A DNA stretch of 64,000 bases from CAZKCI01 sp964584165 (GTDB lineage: Bacteria > Auribacterota > Erginobacteria > Erginobacterales > CAZKCI01). The DNA is taken from contig CAZOYW010000001.1 in the NCBI GenBank assembly GCA_964584165.1, forward strand, positions 1 through 64,000, in the 5' to 3' direction. Below are positions 51,031 through 58,661 of this stretch, piece after piece. The first letter of the stretch is position 1, and every line of letters starts with the position of its first letter. The position numbers and the translations under genes were made by a program. The notes beneath the pieces are model-generated. The model worked only from the letters and a program-made list of their open reading frames with translations. It did no database searches and had not been told where the DNA came from.

Positions 51031-51152
51031 AATGGTCGATGGGTTAGGGCAAGGTTATTGGTCTGGTCAATGGGTGAGGTAAACGGTGGAACCCGGCCGC
51101 ACCTAACCTTGGCCCAATGACCAGACCATTAACCTAACCCTGGCCAGTTTAC
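51031..51152. repeat. Inverted word repeat, family E (GGGTTAGGG)
   Basis: The left arm (51031-51090) reads GGTCGATGGGTTAGGGC, AAGGTTATTGGTCTGG, TCAATGGGTGAGG; the right arm (51100-51152) reads ACCTAACCTTGGCCC, AATGACCAGACCATTAACC, TAACCCTGGCC. It is nearly the same as the copy at 24093 over the full arm length. Confidence 0.92.
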
Positions 51153-51171
51153 CATCCGTGTTCGGACCTCT

Positions 51172-52155
51172 TCAGGTTCGATCGCGCGCTTCTCTGCGGG
51201 CGACGTGGCAGGCGGCGAAATGGCCGCTTTGGAGCTCCTCCAGCGCGGGGTCTTCCTTTCCGCAGACCGGCTCGGCCAGCGGGCAGCGCGGATGGAAGGA
51301 ACAGCCGGAAGGTCGCAGGCTGGGGTCGGGGACGTTCCCCGGGATCGCGGCGAGCCTCCGCCGGGTCTGTCCCAGGCGGGGGATCGAACGCATCAGGGCC
51401 GCGGTGTAGGGATGAAGCGGGCGGGCGAAGAGAGCGGCGGTGGAAGCGGACTCCACGATCCTCCCCAGATACATCACCGCCACCCGGTCGGTCTCCCGGG
51501 CCACCACGCCCAGGTCGTGGGTCACCAGGAGCATGGACATCCCGTGGACGCGGCGCAGGCGGCCGAGCAGGGAGAGGATTTGCGCCTGCACCGTGACGTC
51601 GAGGGCGGTGGTCGGCTCGTCGGCGATCAGGAGCCGGGGGCGGCAGGCGAGCGCGATCGCGATCATCACCCGCTGGCGCATCCCCCCGGAGAGCTGGTGG
51701 GGATAGGCGTTAAGGCGCGCGGCGGGATCGGGGAGGTTGACCTCGGCGAGCAGCGCGAGCGCCCGGGACCGCGCCGCCGCCCGGCCGACTCGTTCGTGGG
51801 CGCGGATCGTCTCCTCGATCTGGGCGCCGACCGTGAAGACCGGGTTCAGGGAGGTCATCGGTTCCTGGAAGACCATGGAGATCGCCTTCCCCCGAAGCTC
51901 GCGCATCTCGCCCTCGCCCAAACCGGACAGGTCTCTCCCTTCCAAGGCGATCTCCCCCCCCGCGATTCGGCCCGGAGGCGGGACCAGGCGCAAGAGGGAG
52001 AGGGCGGTCATCGTCTTCCCGCAGCCCGACTCCCCGACCAGTCCGAGCGTCTCGCCGGAGGCCACGGAGAAGGAGACCCCGTCCACCGCCCGCACCGCGC
52101 CGCCCGCGGCGGGGAAGATCACGCGCAGGCCCTGCACCCGGAGGAGAACCGTCAT
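51172..52155 (-). CDS. Peptide ABC transporter ATPase, DppD/OppD type
   Basis: This 327-residue ATPase has Walker A GLVGESGCGKTMTALSL, Q-loop MVFQEPMTSLNPVFTVG, signature LSGGMRQRVMIAIAL and Walker B LLIADEPTTALD. The oligopeptide C-terminal region GNVPDPSLRPSGCSFHPRC carries the Cys pattern of the family. It pairs with the DppF-type ATPase. The ATG at 52155 overlaps the stop of the permease gene by 4 nt, so these two genes are translationally coupled. A longer frame to 52266 is antisense-like and rejected. Confidence 0.93.
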   Translation of the reverse strand: MTVLLRVQGLRVIFPAAGGAVRAVDGVSFSVASGETLGLVGESGCGKTMTALSLLRLVPPPGRIAGGEIALEGRDLSGLGEGEMRELRGKAISMVFQEPMTSLNPVFTVGAQIEETIRAHERVGRAAARSRALALLAEVNLPDPAARLNAYPHQLSGGMRQRVMIAIALACRPRLLIADEPTTALDVTVQAQILSLLGRLRRVHGMSMLLVTHDLGVVARETDRVAVMYLGRIVESASTAALFARPLHPYTAALMRSIPRLGQTRRRLAAIPGNVPDPSLRPSGCSFHPRCPLAEPVCGKEDPALEELQSGHFAACHVARREARDRT

Positions 52156-52991
52156 CGCCGCCCTCCCTTCCGCCGCGGGTCGAGCGCGTCCTGGAGCCCC
52201 TGCCCAAGGAGGTTGTAGGAGAGAACGGTGAAGAGGATGGCGAGCCCCGGGAAGAGGGTGAGCCACCAGGCGCTGTCGATGAAATGCCGGCCGGTGGTAA
52301 TGATGTTCCCCCAGGAGGAGACGGGGGGCTGGGCGCCCAGGCCGAGGAAGGAGACGCCGGTCTCGGTCAGGATCGCCGCCCCCACGGCCAGCGTGGCGTA
52401 GACGAAAACCGTCCCCAGGGCGTTGGGGAGGATGTGGCGGAAGATGATCCTCCCCCCGGACGCGCCCAGGCTGCGGGCGGCCAGGACGAATTCCCGTTCG
52501 CGCAGGGAGAGAAACTCGGCTCGGACCAGCCGGCAGAGGCCGGGCCAGCTGAAGGCCCCGATCACGACCATGACGTTCCCGATCCCCGGCCCCAGGAAGG
52601 CCAGGATCATGAGGATGAAGAAGAAGGTCGGGAACATCAGCACGATCTCCGTAAAGCGCATGATCAGGAGGTCGACCCAGCCGCCGTAGTATCCGGCCGC
52701 CGCGCCCAGGACGACGCCGATCAGGAGGGCGATCCCGACCGCCAGGAAGCCGACCGAGAGCGAGATCCTCCCCCCGTAGAGGAGGCGGCTTAGGACGTCG
52801 CGCCCGAGGTCGTCGGTCCCCAGGGGGCAGCCCGGGCCGGGCGGCCGGAGGATCTCCGCTTCCTCCGGCCGGACTTCGTCGGGGTCGCGGGGCGAAAGGA
52901 CGGGGGCGAGGAGCGCCGCCAGGGCCAGCGCCAGAATCAGCAGCGATCCGATCGTTATGGAAGGATATCGAATGAGCAGCCTAGATCTCAT
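52152..52991 (-). CDS. Peptide ABC transporter permease, DppC/OppC type
   Basis: This 279-residue permease begins RSRLLIRYPSITIGSLLILA and has the family N-terminal TDDLGRDVLSRLLYG motif before the core helices. The EAA loop that contacts the ATPases is EFVLAARSLGASGGRIIFRH (E-A-x-x-L-G-A form). About six helices. The ATG at 52991 is used. The frame extension to 53096 crosses the CCTGCC palindrome and yields SLPAGRQAKQ, a spurious peptide. Coupled to the DppD-type gene by ATGA overlap. Confidence 0.93.
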   Translation of the reverse strand: MRSRLLIRYPSITIGSLLILALALAALLAPVLSPRDPDEVRPEEAEILRPPGPGCPLGTDDLGRDVLSRLLYGGRISLSVGFLAVGIALLIGVVLGAAAGYYGGWVDLLIMRFTEIVLMFPTFFFILMILAFLGPGIGNVMVVIGAFSWPGLCRLVRAEFLSLREREFVLAARSLGASGGRIIFRHILPNALGTVFVYATLAVGAAILTETGVSFLGLGAQPPVSSWGNIITTGRHFIDSAWWLTLFPGLAILFTVLSYNLLGQGLQDALDPRRKGGRR

Positions 52992-53026
52992 GCGCCAGCC
53001 ATCGCAATAGATCCGATATTGTTTCG

Positions 53027-53046
53027 CCTGCCTGCCGGCAGGCAGG
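53027..53046. repeat. 20-bp perfect palindrome between permease genes
   Basis: CCTGCCTGCCGGCAGGCAGG, a perfect palindrome made of CCTG/CAGG units. This is the widespread environmental-genome palindrome that writes 'LPAGRQA' into frames. It lies between the DppB- and DppC-type genes. Confidence 0.8.
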
Positions 53047-53065
53047 GATTTTGTGCTTCGAATTT

Positions 53066-54037
53066 CTATTCGTATCTTATTCTCGGATCCACCCACGCGT
53101 AGACCACGTCCGAGATCAGGATCCCCGCCAGGGTGAGGAAGGCCGAGAGGAGCCCCACCCCCATGACCACCGGGTAGTCGTAGTTCATGATCGCGTTGTA
53201 TCCCAGGCGCCCCATCCCCGGCCAGGAAAAGATCGTTTCGAAGATGACCGATCCGCCGATCAGGGAGGGGAGGGAGAGACCGAGGATGGTGACCACCGGG
53301 AGGAGGGCGTTCTTCAAGGCGTGCTTCCAGACCACCGCCGAGGGCTTAAGCCCCTTGGCCCGGGCGGTGCGAATGTAGTCCTCGCTTAAGGACTGGAGCA
53401 TGCTGGAGCGGGAGTAGCGGGAGAGCCCGGCCAGCCCCCCGAAGGCGGTGGCGGCCACCGGGAGAACGAGGTGGCGGAGGAGGTCGCGGAGCTGCCCCCC
53501 CACGGGAAGGAAAGGCGCATACCAGGGACGCATCCCGGAGATCGGGAACCAGCGGAGATGGACGCCGAAGAACAGGATGAGCAGGAGGGCCACCCAGAAG
53601 GTGGGCGCGGAGTAGCCGATAAAGACCAGGAGGCTGCTCGCCCGGTCGAAGAAGGACCCGCGCCGGGCCGCGGCGATCACGCCGATCGGGACGGCCAGGA
53701 GGAGGATGGCGCCGAGGGCGAGCGCGTTGAGGAGAACCGTGGCCCCCAGCCGTTCCCGGATGAGGTCGCGGACCGGCCGATCGTCGACGAAGGAGCGGTC
53801 GAGGTCGAGGCGGACCACGCGCTTGAGCCAGAGAAGGTATTGGGACAGGAAGGGGCGGTCGAGGCCGTAGAGGTCGCGCAGGCGGGCCCGGGCGCTCCCC
53901 GCCACCTGAGGGTTCAAGCCGTAGCGGAGGCTGGCCGGATCGCCGGGGGCGAGGTGCATCACGCCCAGGGTGACCAGGGAGATGAGGAGGACCATGGGCG
54001 GGATGATCAGAAGCCGTTTGAGAACGTAGTGGAGCAT
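53066..54037 (-). CDS. Peptide ABC transporter permease, DppB/OppB type
   Basis: This 323-residue permease starts MLHYVLKRLLIIPPMVLLIS and has the family APGDPASLRYG and LDLDRSFVDDRPVRDLI segments. The EAA loop is EDYIRTARAKGLKPSAVVWKHALKN (core YIRTARAKGLKPSAVVWKH), followed by PGMGRLGYNAIMNYDYP. Six helices. It is the first gene of the transporter cluster. No substrate-binding protein gene is in the window, so the ligand is inferred only from the family. Confidence 0.94.
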   Translation of the reverse strand: MLHYVLKRLLIIPPMVLLISLVTLGVMHLAPGDPASLRYGLNPQVAGSARARLRDLYGLDRPFLSQYLLWLKRVVRLDLDRSFVDDRPVRDLIRERLGATVLLNALALGAILLLAVPIGVIAAARRGSFFDRASSLLVFIGYSAPTFWVALLLILFFGVHLRWFPISGMRPWYAPFLPVGGQLRDLLRHLVLPVAATAFGGLAGLSRYSRSSMLQSLSEDYIRTARAKGLKPSAVVWKHALKNALLPVVTILGLSLPSLIGGSVIFETIFSWPGMGRLGYNAIMNYDYPVVMGVGLLSAFLTLAGILISDVVYAWVDPRIRYE

Positions 54038-54168
54038 CGCTAAAGATCCGCCTCTTCCCTCCGCTGGCCGGTCGGACGGATGAAAACGGCTGCACCCGAT
54101 CGTCGATCCTTGGCCCGATCCGGAGGAATTGCGCCGGGAATTTCACCCGTGATATTTATTACACATCA

Positions 54169-54182
54169 ATTCCGATCGGAAT
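54169..54182. promoter_or_regulatory. 14-bp palindrome in divergent promoter region
   Basis: ATTCCGATCGGAAT, perfect, in an A/T-rich stretch (54150-54190) between the transporter operon (minus) and the GT-C/TPR gene (+). A dimeric regulator site is possible; no matching regulator is identified. Confidence 0.45.
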
Positions 54183-54232
54183 ACAAATCCTTTGCCTGGA
54201 TCAAAGAAGATGGCCGATAATCCCCACCCGGC

Positions 54233-56338
54233 ATGAAAAGAAAGGCTGCCGCCGCGATCATCCCGCTTCTCCTGGGCGCCCTCGTCGCCGTCCTCTCCTT
54301 CTTCAAGCTCCGCGACCCCGATCTCTGGCTCTACGTCAAGACCGGAGAGATCATCCTCTCCACCCACCGCATCCCCCTCACCGACCCCTTCTCCTACACC
54401 CGCCCCGGGGCGGAATGGCTCAACCACTCCTGGCTCGCCGAGGGCGCCTTCGCCCTCGCCGGAAAGGGTGGGCAGGTGGCCGGCCTCTTCGTCCTCCGCT
54501 GGCTCCTCCTCCTCGGGACCTTCGCCCTCGTCTTCTTCACCGCCCGCCGCCGGGCGGGCGAAGCCGCCGCCGCGCTCCTCTCCGCCCTCGCCATCATCGC
54601 GGTCTCTCCCCGCTTCGTCGTCCGCCCCGAGCTCTTCACCTTCTTCCTTCTCGCCCTCCTCCTCGCTCTCCTGGACCGGGCGGCCCGTCGGGGCCCCCTG
54701 CTCTGCCTCCCTCCCCTCTTCCTGCTCTGGGCGAACCTCCACGGCGGCTTCGTCATCGGGCTTTTGACCATGCTCCTGGCCGGAGCGGGAGCGGCGCTCG
54801 ACCGCCTGACCGGTCGTCTCCGCTCCGGCGCCCCGCCCCGCCCTCGGGCTCTCCTCCCCCTCCTGATCGCCGGCGCCGCCAGCTCCCTCGCCGCCCTGGC
54901 CAATCCCCTCGGGCTCAAGGCCTTCACGTACTACGGGGAAATCCGGGAGGCGAGCCGCCATATCTACGCCTGGCAGCCCCTCTCCTTCCTCCATCCGGAG
55001 AGCCTCACGCTCGCCCAGTGCCTCTTCCTCGCCCTGGTCCTCCTCGCCTTGGCGGCGTTCCTCGCCCGGCGCCGGGCGCCCGAGGCGGCCGACGGGCTCC
55101 TCTTCCTCCTCTTCTCCGCCCTCGCCTTTTCGGCCGCCCGCAACCTAGCCCTCTGCTCCCTCGTCCTCCCTTTCGTCTGCGCCCGGGCGCTCTCCGCCGG
55201 CCCCCTGCGCGCGGCCCTGGACCGCGTCCCCCGGTCCGCAACGGCGGCCGTCCTGGCCGCTGTCCTCGTCGTCTCCGCCTTCTACCCCGGCTGGGAGCGC
55301 GACCCCTTCCGGGGCGACATCCACCGCGAGGCGGGCTTCGGGATCTCCCCGGTGAGCTATCCCTTCGCCGTCGCCGGATTCATCTCCCTCCAGCAGCCTC
55401 CGGGCGCGATCTTCAACACCTTCGGGATCGGTTCGACCCTCGCCTACGCCCTCTGGCCGGAGCGGAAGATATTCGTCGATGGGCGGCTCCCGGTATACGG
55501 GAACGACTTCCTCGCCGATTACAACCGCCTCCTCATCGAGAACGAATTCTTCGACCGCGAAGCTAAGCGGCGGCGGTTCGGCCTGGCGGTCGTCGGCCAT
55601 CTCAACCCCTCCAACGCCTCGCTCCTCGAGCACCTCTCCACGTCGGCGGACTGGACGCTCGCCTTCTTCGACGGCTCCGCCGCCCTCTTCCTGCCGGCGG
55701 GGGATCCCCGGGCCGCCGAGCTGGCCCGGCGGTCGCTAGACGAGGCGCTTCGCCTCCCCCCCGCCTCCCCCCGGGAGGCCTTCGCGAAGGGGCGCTTCCT
55801 CCTCCTCGCCGGCCGGCCGGCGGACTCGCTCCGCTTTCTCGAGACGCTGGGCCGCGACTTCCCCTCCGCCGTCTCCGTCCAGGCCAAGCTTGCCCAGGCC
55901 CTGGCGGAAACCGGCCGCTGGGAGGAAGCGCGGAGGGCCCTGGTCCGGGCCGTCGCCGACTGGGATGTCGGCCCCGACCTCGCCCTTTCCCTGGCCGACT
56001 CCTACTTCGCCAACCGCGATTTCCAGGAGGCGGCCGCCTGGTATGGCCGCGTCGGGCCGGACCATCCCGAGTTCGCCCGGGCGCGGGTCTATCTCGCCGG
56101 CTGCCTCGCCCGCTCCGGCCAGACCGCGCGGGCGCGCGCCGCCTACGAGTCCTGCGCCGCCGGAAAGTCCAGCTACGCCCAGATCTGCTTCTACAACCTG
56201 GCTCGGCTGGCCATGGAGGAGGGGGAGACTGCGGAGGCGCGGAGGTGGCTTAAGCGGATCACGGACGCGGGGCTCCGCGCGAAGGCCGCGCGGGATCCCG
56301 TGCTGGGGAAGGCGGCGGGGGAAGACAGTGATCAGTGA
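54233..56338 (+). CDS. Polytopic membrane protein with C-terminal TPR-like region (GT-C-like)
   Basis: This 701-residue protein has about ten to eleven membrane helices in residues 1-385. The first loop is acidic (FFKLRDPDLWLYVKTGEIIL), the position of the catalytic carboxylates in GT-C glycosyltransferases. A soluble part follows: FNTFGIGSTLAYALWPERKI with FVDGRLPVYG (about 400-440), then TPR-like helices (EALRLPPASPREAFAKGRFL, EAAAWYGRVGPDHPEFARA). It could be a membrane glycosyltransferase or a related scaffold. It is on the + strand, divergent from the transporter. The last residues EDSDQ and the stop TGA are written by family G words (GATCAGT). Confidence 0.7.
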   Translation: MKRKAAAAIIPLLLGALVAVLSFFKLRDPDLWLYVKTGEIILSTHRIPLTDPFSYTRPGAEWLNHSWLAEGAFALAGKGGQVAGLFVLRWLLLLGTFALVFFTARRRAGEAAAALLSALAIIAVSPRFVVRPELFTFFLLALLLALLDRAARRGPLLCLPPLFLLWANLHGGFVIGLLTMLLAGAGAALDRLTGRLRSGAPPRPRALLPLLIAGAASSLAALANPLGLKAFTYYGEIREASRHIYAWQPLSFLHPESLTLAQCLFLALVLLALAAFLARRRAPEAADGLLFLLFSALAFSAARNLALCSLVLPFVCARALSAGPLRAALDRVPRSATAAVLAAVLVVSAFYPGWERDPFRGDIHREAGFGISPVSYPFAVAGFISLQQPPGAIFNTFGIGSTLAYALWPERKIFVDGRLPVYGNDFLADYNRLLIENEFFDREAKRRRFGLAVVGHLNPSNASLLEHLSTSADWTLAFFDGSAALFLPAGDPRAAELARRSLDEALRLPPASPREAFAKGRFLLLAGRPADSLRFLETLGRDFPSAVSVQAKLAQALAETGRWEEARRALVRAVADWDVGPDLALSLADSYFANRDFQEAAAWYGRVGPDHPEFARARVYLAGCLARSGQTARARAAYESCAAGKSSYAQICFYNLARLAMEEGETAEARRWLKRITDAGLRAKAARDPVLGKAAGEDSDQ

Positions 56339-56383
56339 TCAGTAATCAGTAATCAGTAATCAGTGATCAGTGATCAGTGATCG
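56326..56383. repeat. Word repeat, family G (GATCAGT/AATCAGT)
   Basis: About eight 7-bp words GATCAGT and AATCAGT in tandem, all in one orientation. It follows the + strand GT-C gene at a convergent junction with the flavodoxin gene. The related copy at 61342-61449 is also at a convergent junction. Confidence 0.88.
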
Positions 56384-56428
56384 GCAAGCAATAACCGGAG
56401 GGAGATCGGGGGCGGAATTCCAGACAAT

Positions 56429-56457
56429 CTTGAGCGGGATTCTTCATCCCGCTCAAG
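56429..56457. terminator. Bidirectional terminator at convergent junction
   Basis: CTTGAGCGGGAT / ATCCCGCTCAAG, perfect 12-bp stem with a 5-nt loop, between the ends of the GT-C gene (+) and the flavodoxin gene (minus, stop at 56462). Confidence 0.75.
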
Positions 56458-56461
56458 CTTT

Positions 56462-57031
56462 TCAGACTTCCACGAACTTCGCTCCCGCCGCCCGGGCGTC
56501 GGCCAAATGGCCGGGCCGCTTCTTGAGATCGTCCGTCTTTTCGATTCCGCGGAAGGTCAGGCGGCCGGAGATGTTGGCGTTGAGGATCGAGAAGAACTCC
56601 TTCAGGGTGACGAAGCTCCCCTCGAAGGTCCGTTCGCCTTCCGTCGCCCCCACCATGATGACGAAGGCGTGGCGCGGGACTCCGGGGATGGACTGTTTCA
56701 GGGAGTATTTCCGTATAAAATACAGCTCGACCCGGTCCACCAGCGCCTTGAGCTGGGCGGGGAGGGCATAGAAGAATACCGGCGAGGCGAGCACGATCTT
56801 CTCGGCCTCGAGGATCTTGCGGAAAAGCTCGCCGGCGTCGTCCCGGATCGAGCACTCCCCGGTCCGCAGGCAGTGGTGGTCCTCGCGGCAGGGGGCGATG
56901 GCGAGGTCGGGGAGAACGACCTTCTCGAAGGACCCTCCCGCCTTGGTCAGACCGACCAGGAACTCGTCGAGGAGAGACTCGCTGTTTCCCCCCCGGCGGG
57001 GAGAGGCGGCCAAAGCCAGCACGCGCTTCAT
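56462..57031 (-). CDS. NADPH-dependent FMN reductase / flavodoxin-family protein (second copy)
   Basis: This 189-residue protein has the FMN phosphate loop LALAASPRRGGNSESLLDEF, a Cys pair region (IAPCREDHHCLRTGEC) and IVLASPVFFYALPAQLKALVDR. It belongs to the same family as 12637-13185 but is distant in sequence. The Cys arrangement (C-x5-C-x5-C) recalls Fe-S flavoproteins. A reductase role is likely; the electron acceptor is unknown. GGAGGT precedes the ATG at 57031. It ends at a bidirectional terminator. Confidence 0.87.
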   Translation of the reverse strand: MKRVLALAASPRRGGNSESLLDEFLVGLTKAGGSFEKVVLPDLAIAPCREDHHCLRTGECSIRDDAGELFRKILEAEKIVLASPVFFYALPAQLKALVDRVELYFIRKYSLKQSIPGVPRHAFVIMVGATEGERTFEGSFVTLKEFFSILNANISGRLTFRGIEKTDDLKKRPGHLADARAAGAKFVEV

Positions 57032-57129
57032 CGGCACCTCCGCGGGCAAGGGAAGCCGCCGGCGGGATTGCCGGGGATTGCTTCCCGGGGGAAAGACTAG
57101 ACAATAGCGGCGCCGATTGTCAACTTCGA

Positions 57130-57861
57130 TCATTCCTCCGCTGCGGCCCCGGGACGGGAGAGGAGGACGCGCACCGTGTTCTCGGAGTAGCGGATCATCC
57201 TGGCCAGGGGCGCGCCGCCCTCCTCCCGGCGCCGCCAGTCCGCGATCCGGTCGCGGACGGCGTCCGCGGCGCCGGCGTCGCCCACCCGCCGGAGCTCGAC
57301 GATCGCCTGGAAGGCGACGGGATCGCGGCCGCTCGAGCGCAGGACCTCCACGAGCCTTTCCTGGCGGTCGGGGAAGGCGAACTCGGAGAGGATCCGGGGA
57401 ACCTCCTCCTGCCGCTCTCCAGAGAGTTCGCGCCATCTCCGCCCGATCTCCTCCCCCGCCGCGGGGGCCCCCAGCTGGCGCAGGGAGGCGGCCGAGGCCA
57501 CGCGCAGGGCGGAGTCTTTGCTCCGGACGCCGAAGGGGCCGGGGGCGGCGGGGTCGAGCAAGGCGAGGCAGAGCCGGCTGAGCTCCGGGATCGACTCCCG
57601 GTCTTTCAGGTCGCCCACGGCGCGGGCGGCGGCGATGCGGGCCCCGGTCGGGCAGGCCGGGCAGGAGATGATCTCCCGCAGCTCGGCGAGCGCCCCCCCT
57701 CCCTTCTTCGCGACCAGCTCCTCCACCCGCTTCTCCTCCTCTCCGGGCGCGTCCTCGCAGATCAGGCAGGGGAAGGCCCTGGAGGCGAAAAGGCAGCAAC
57801 CGACGACGAAGAGCCGGGCGAACCGCCGGGGGGATACGCGTTGCGAAGTCAGCTTGTTCAT
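57130..57861 (-). CDS. Exported HEAT-like protein, unknown
   Basis: This 243-residue protein has a signal segment (FARLFVVGCCLFASRAFPC) and a Cys pair near the start of the mature part (CLICED). An all-helical HEAT-like region follows (ARAVGDLKDRESIPELSRLC, VASAASLRQLGAPAAGEEIG, QAIVELRRVGDAGAADAVRD). There is also CPACPTG at about residue 68, so four Cys in CxxC pairs may bind metal or form disulfides. The function is unknown. It lies between radC and the flavodoxin gene on the same strand. Confidence 0.7.
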   Translation of the reverse strand: MNKLTSQRVSPRRFARLFVVGCCLFASRAFPCLICEDAPGEEEKRVEELVAKKGGGALAELREIISCPACPTGARIAAARAVGDLKDRESIPELSRLCLALLDPAAPGPFGVRSKDSALRVASAASLRQLGAPAAGEEIGRRWRELSGERQEEVPRILSEFAFPDRQERLVEVLRSSGRDPVAFQAIVELRRVGDAGAADAVRDRIADWRRREEGGAPLARMIRYSENTVRVLLSRPGAAAEE

Positions 57862-57918
57862 TCCCTCATCCTTTCCGAAGGGCGAACCCTGGGGGGCGTT
57901 CCCGCCCCGGGCGGGACC

Positions 57919-58644
57919 TCAGATCAGGCCGTTCTCCCGCAGGCTGAAGCATCCGTCCTCGCCGACGACGACGTGGTCGAGAACCTCGATCCCGACCGCG
58001 GCGCAGGCGGCCTTCAGGCGAACGGTGATCTCGATGTCCTCCCGGCTGGGGCGGAGCGTCCCCCCGGTGTGGTTGTGGGCGAAGACCAGCCGCGAGGCGT
58101 TGTGCCGGAGGGCGGAGGCGATCACCTCGCGGGGATGGACCACCGCCTGGTCGACCGTCCCCGAGAAGAGCTCCTCGGCGGCGAGGAGGCGGTTGGCGTT
58201 GCTGAGATAGAGGACGGTGAATACCTCCCGGCGCCGGCCGGAAAGCGCGCCCCGGAGGTAGTCGAAAACTTCCCGGGGCGAGCCCACCAGGGGTTTCTCC
58301 CGCGCCTTTTCCGCCAGATAGCCGCGGGCGGCCTCCCGGACCAGCGACAGGCCGAAAACGTTCTTGGGGCCGATCCCCCGGACTTCCCGGAGAAGCTCGG
58401 TCGGGGCGTCGATCACTCCCTTCCAGGAACCGAAGCGCTGGAGCGCCCGCCGCGCCGTCTCCCGGCAATCCCTCCGCGGCGTCCCCAGCGTGAGGAGGAG
58501 CTCGACGATCTCGTAGTCGAGGAAACCCGCGAGGCCGCCCTGGAGAAAACGCTCTCGGAGGCGATTCCGATGACCCTCTCCCCGAGGCAGAGATTCCTTA
58601 AGGGGGGATACGGGTCCGGACGCGATTGGTTCGGCGGGGAGCAT
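57919..58644 (-). CDS. radC: RadC family protein (JAB/MPN domain)
   Basis: This protein of about 241 residues has the N-terminal helix-hairpin-helix region (RNRLRERFLQGGLAGFLDYE, VRGIGPKNVFGLSLVREA) and a JAB/MPN metal site: VFAHNHTGGTLRPSREDIEI with H-x-H and a distal Asp, plus VVHPREVIASAL. RadC was once linked to repair, but its actual role is unclear; the MPN fold suggests a peptidase or nuclease. A GTG at 58665 that overlaps the GspE-like gene stop (GTGA) is an alternative start adding seven residues; the ATG at 58644 is used here. It is the last gene of the receiver/GspE-like unit. Confidence 0.92.
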   Translation of the reverse strand: MLPAEPIASGPVSPLKESLPRGEGHRNRLRERFLQGGLAGFLDYEIVELLLTLGTPRRDCRETARRALQRFGSWKGVIDAPTELLREVRGIGPKNVFGLSLVREAARGYLAEKAREKPLVGSPREVFDYLRGALSGRRREVFTVLYLSNANRLLAAEELFSGTVDQAVVHPREVIASALRHNASRLVFAHNHTGGTLRPSREDIEITVRLKAACAAVGIEVLDHVVVGEDGCFSLRENGLI

Positions 58645-58661
58645 GGAAAAACACCAATATT

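Noticed and set aside
53027..53046. CCTGCC palindrome as an operator of the peptide transporter
   Set aside because: The same palindrome is scattered widely in environmental genomes, so a specific operator role is unlikely.
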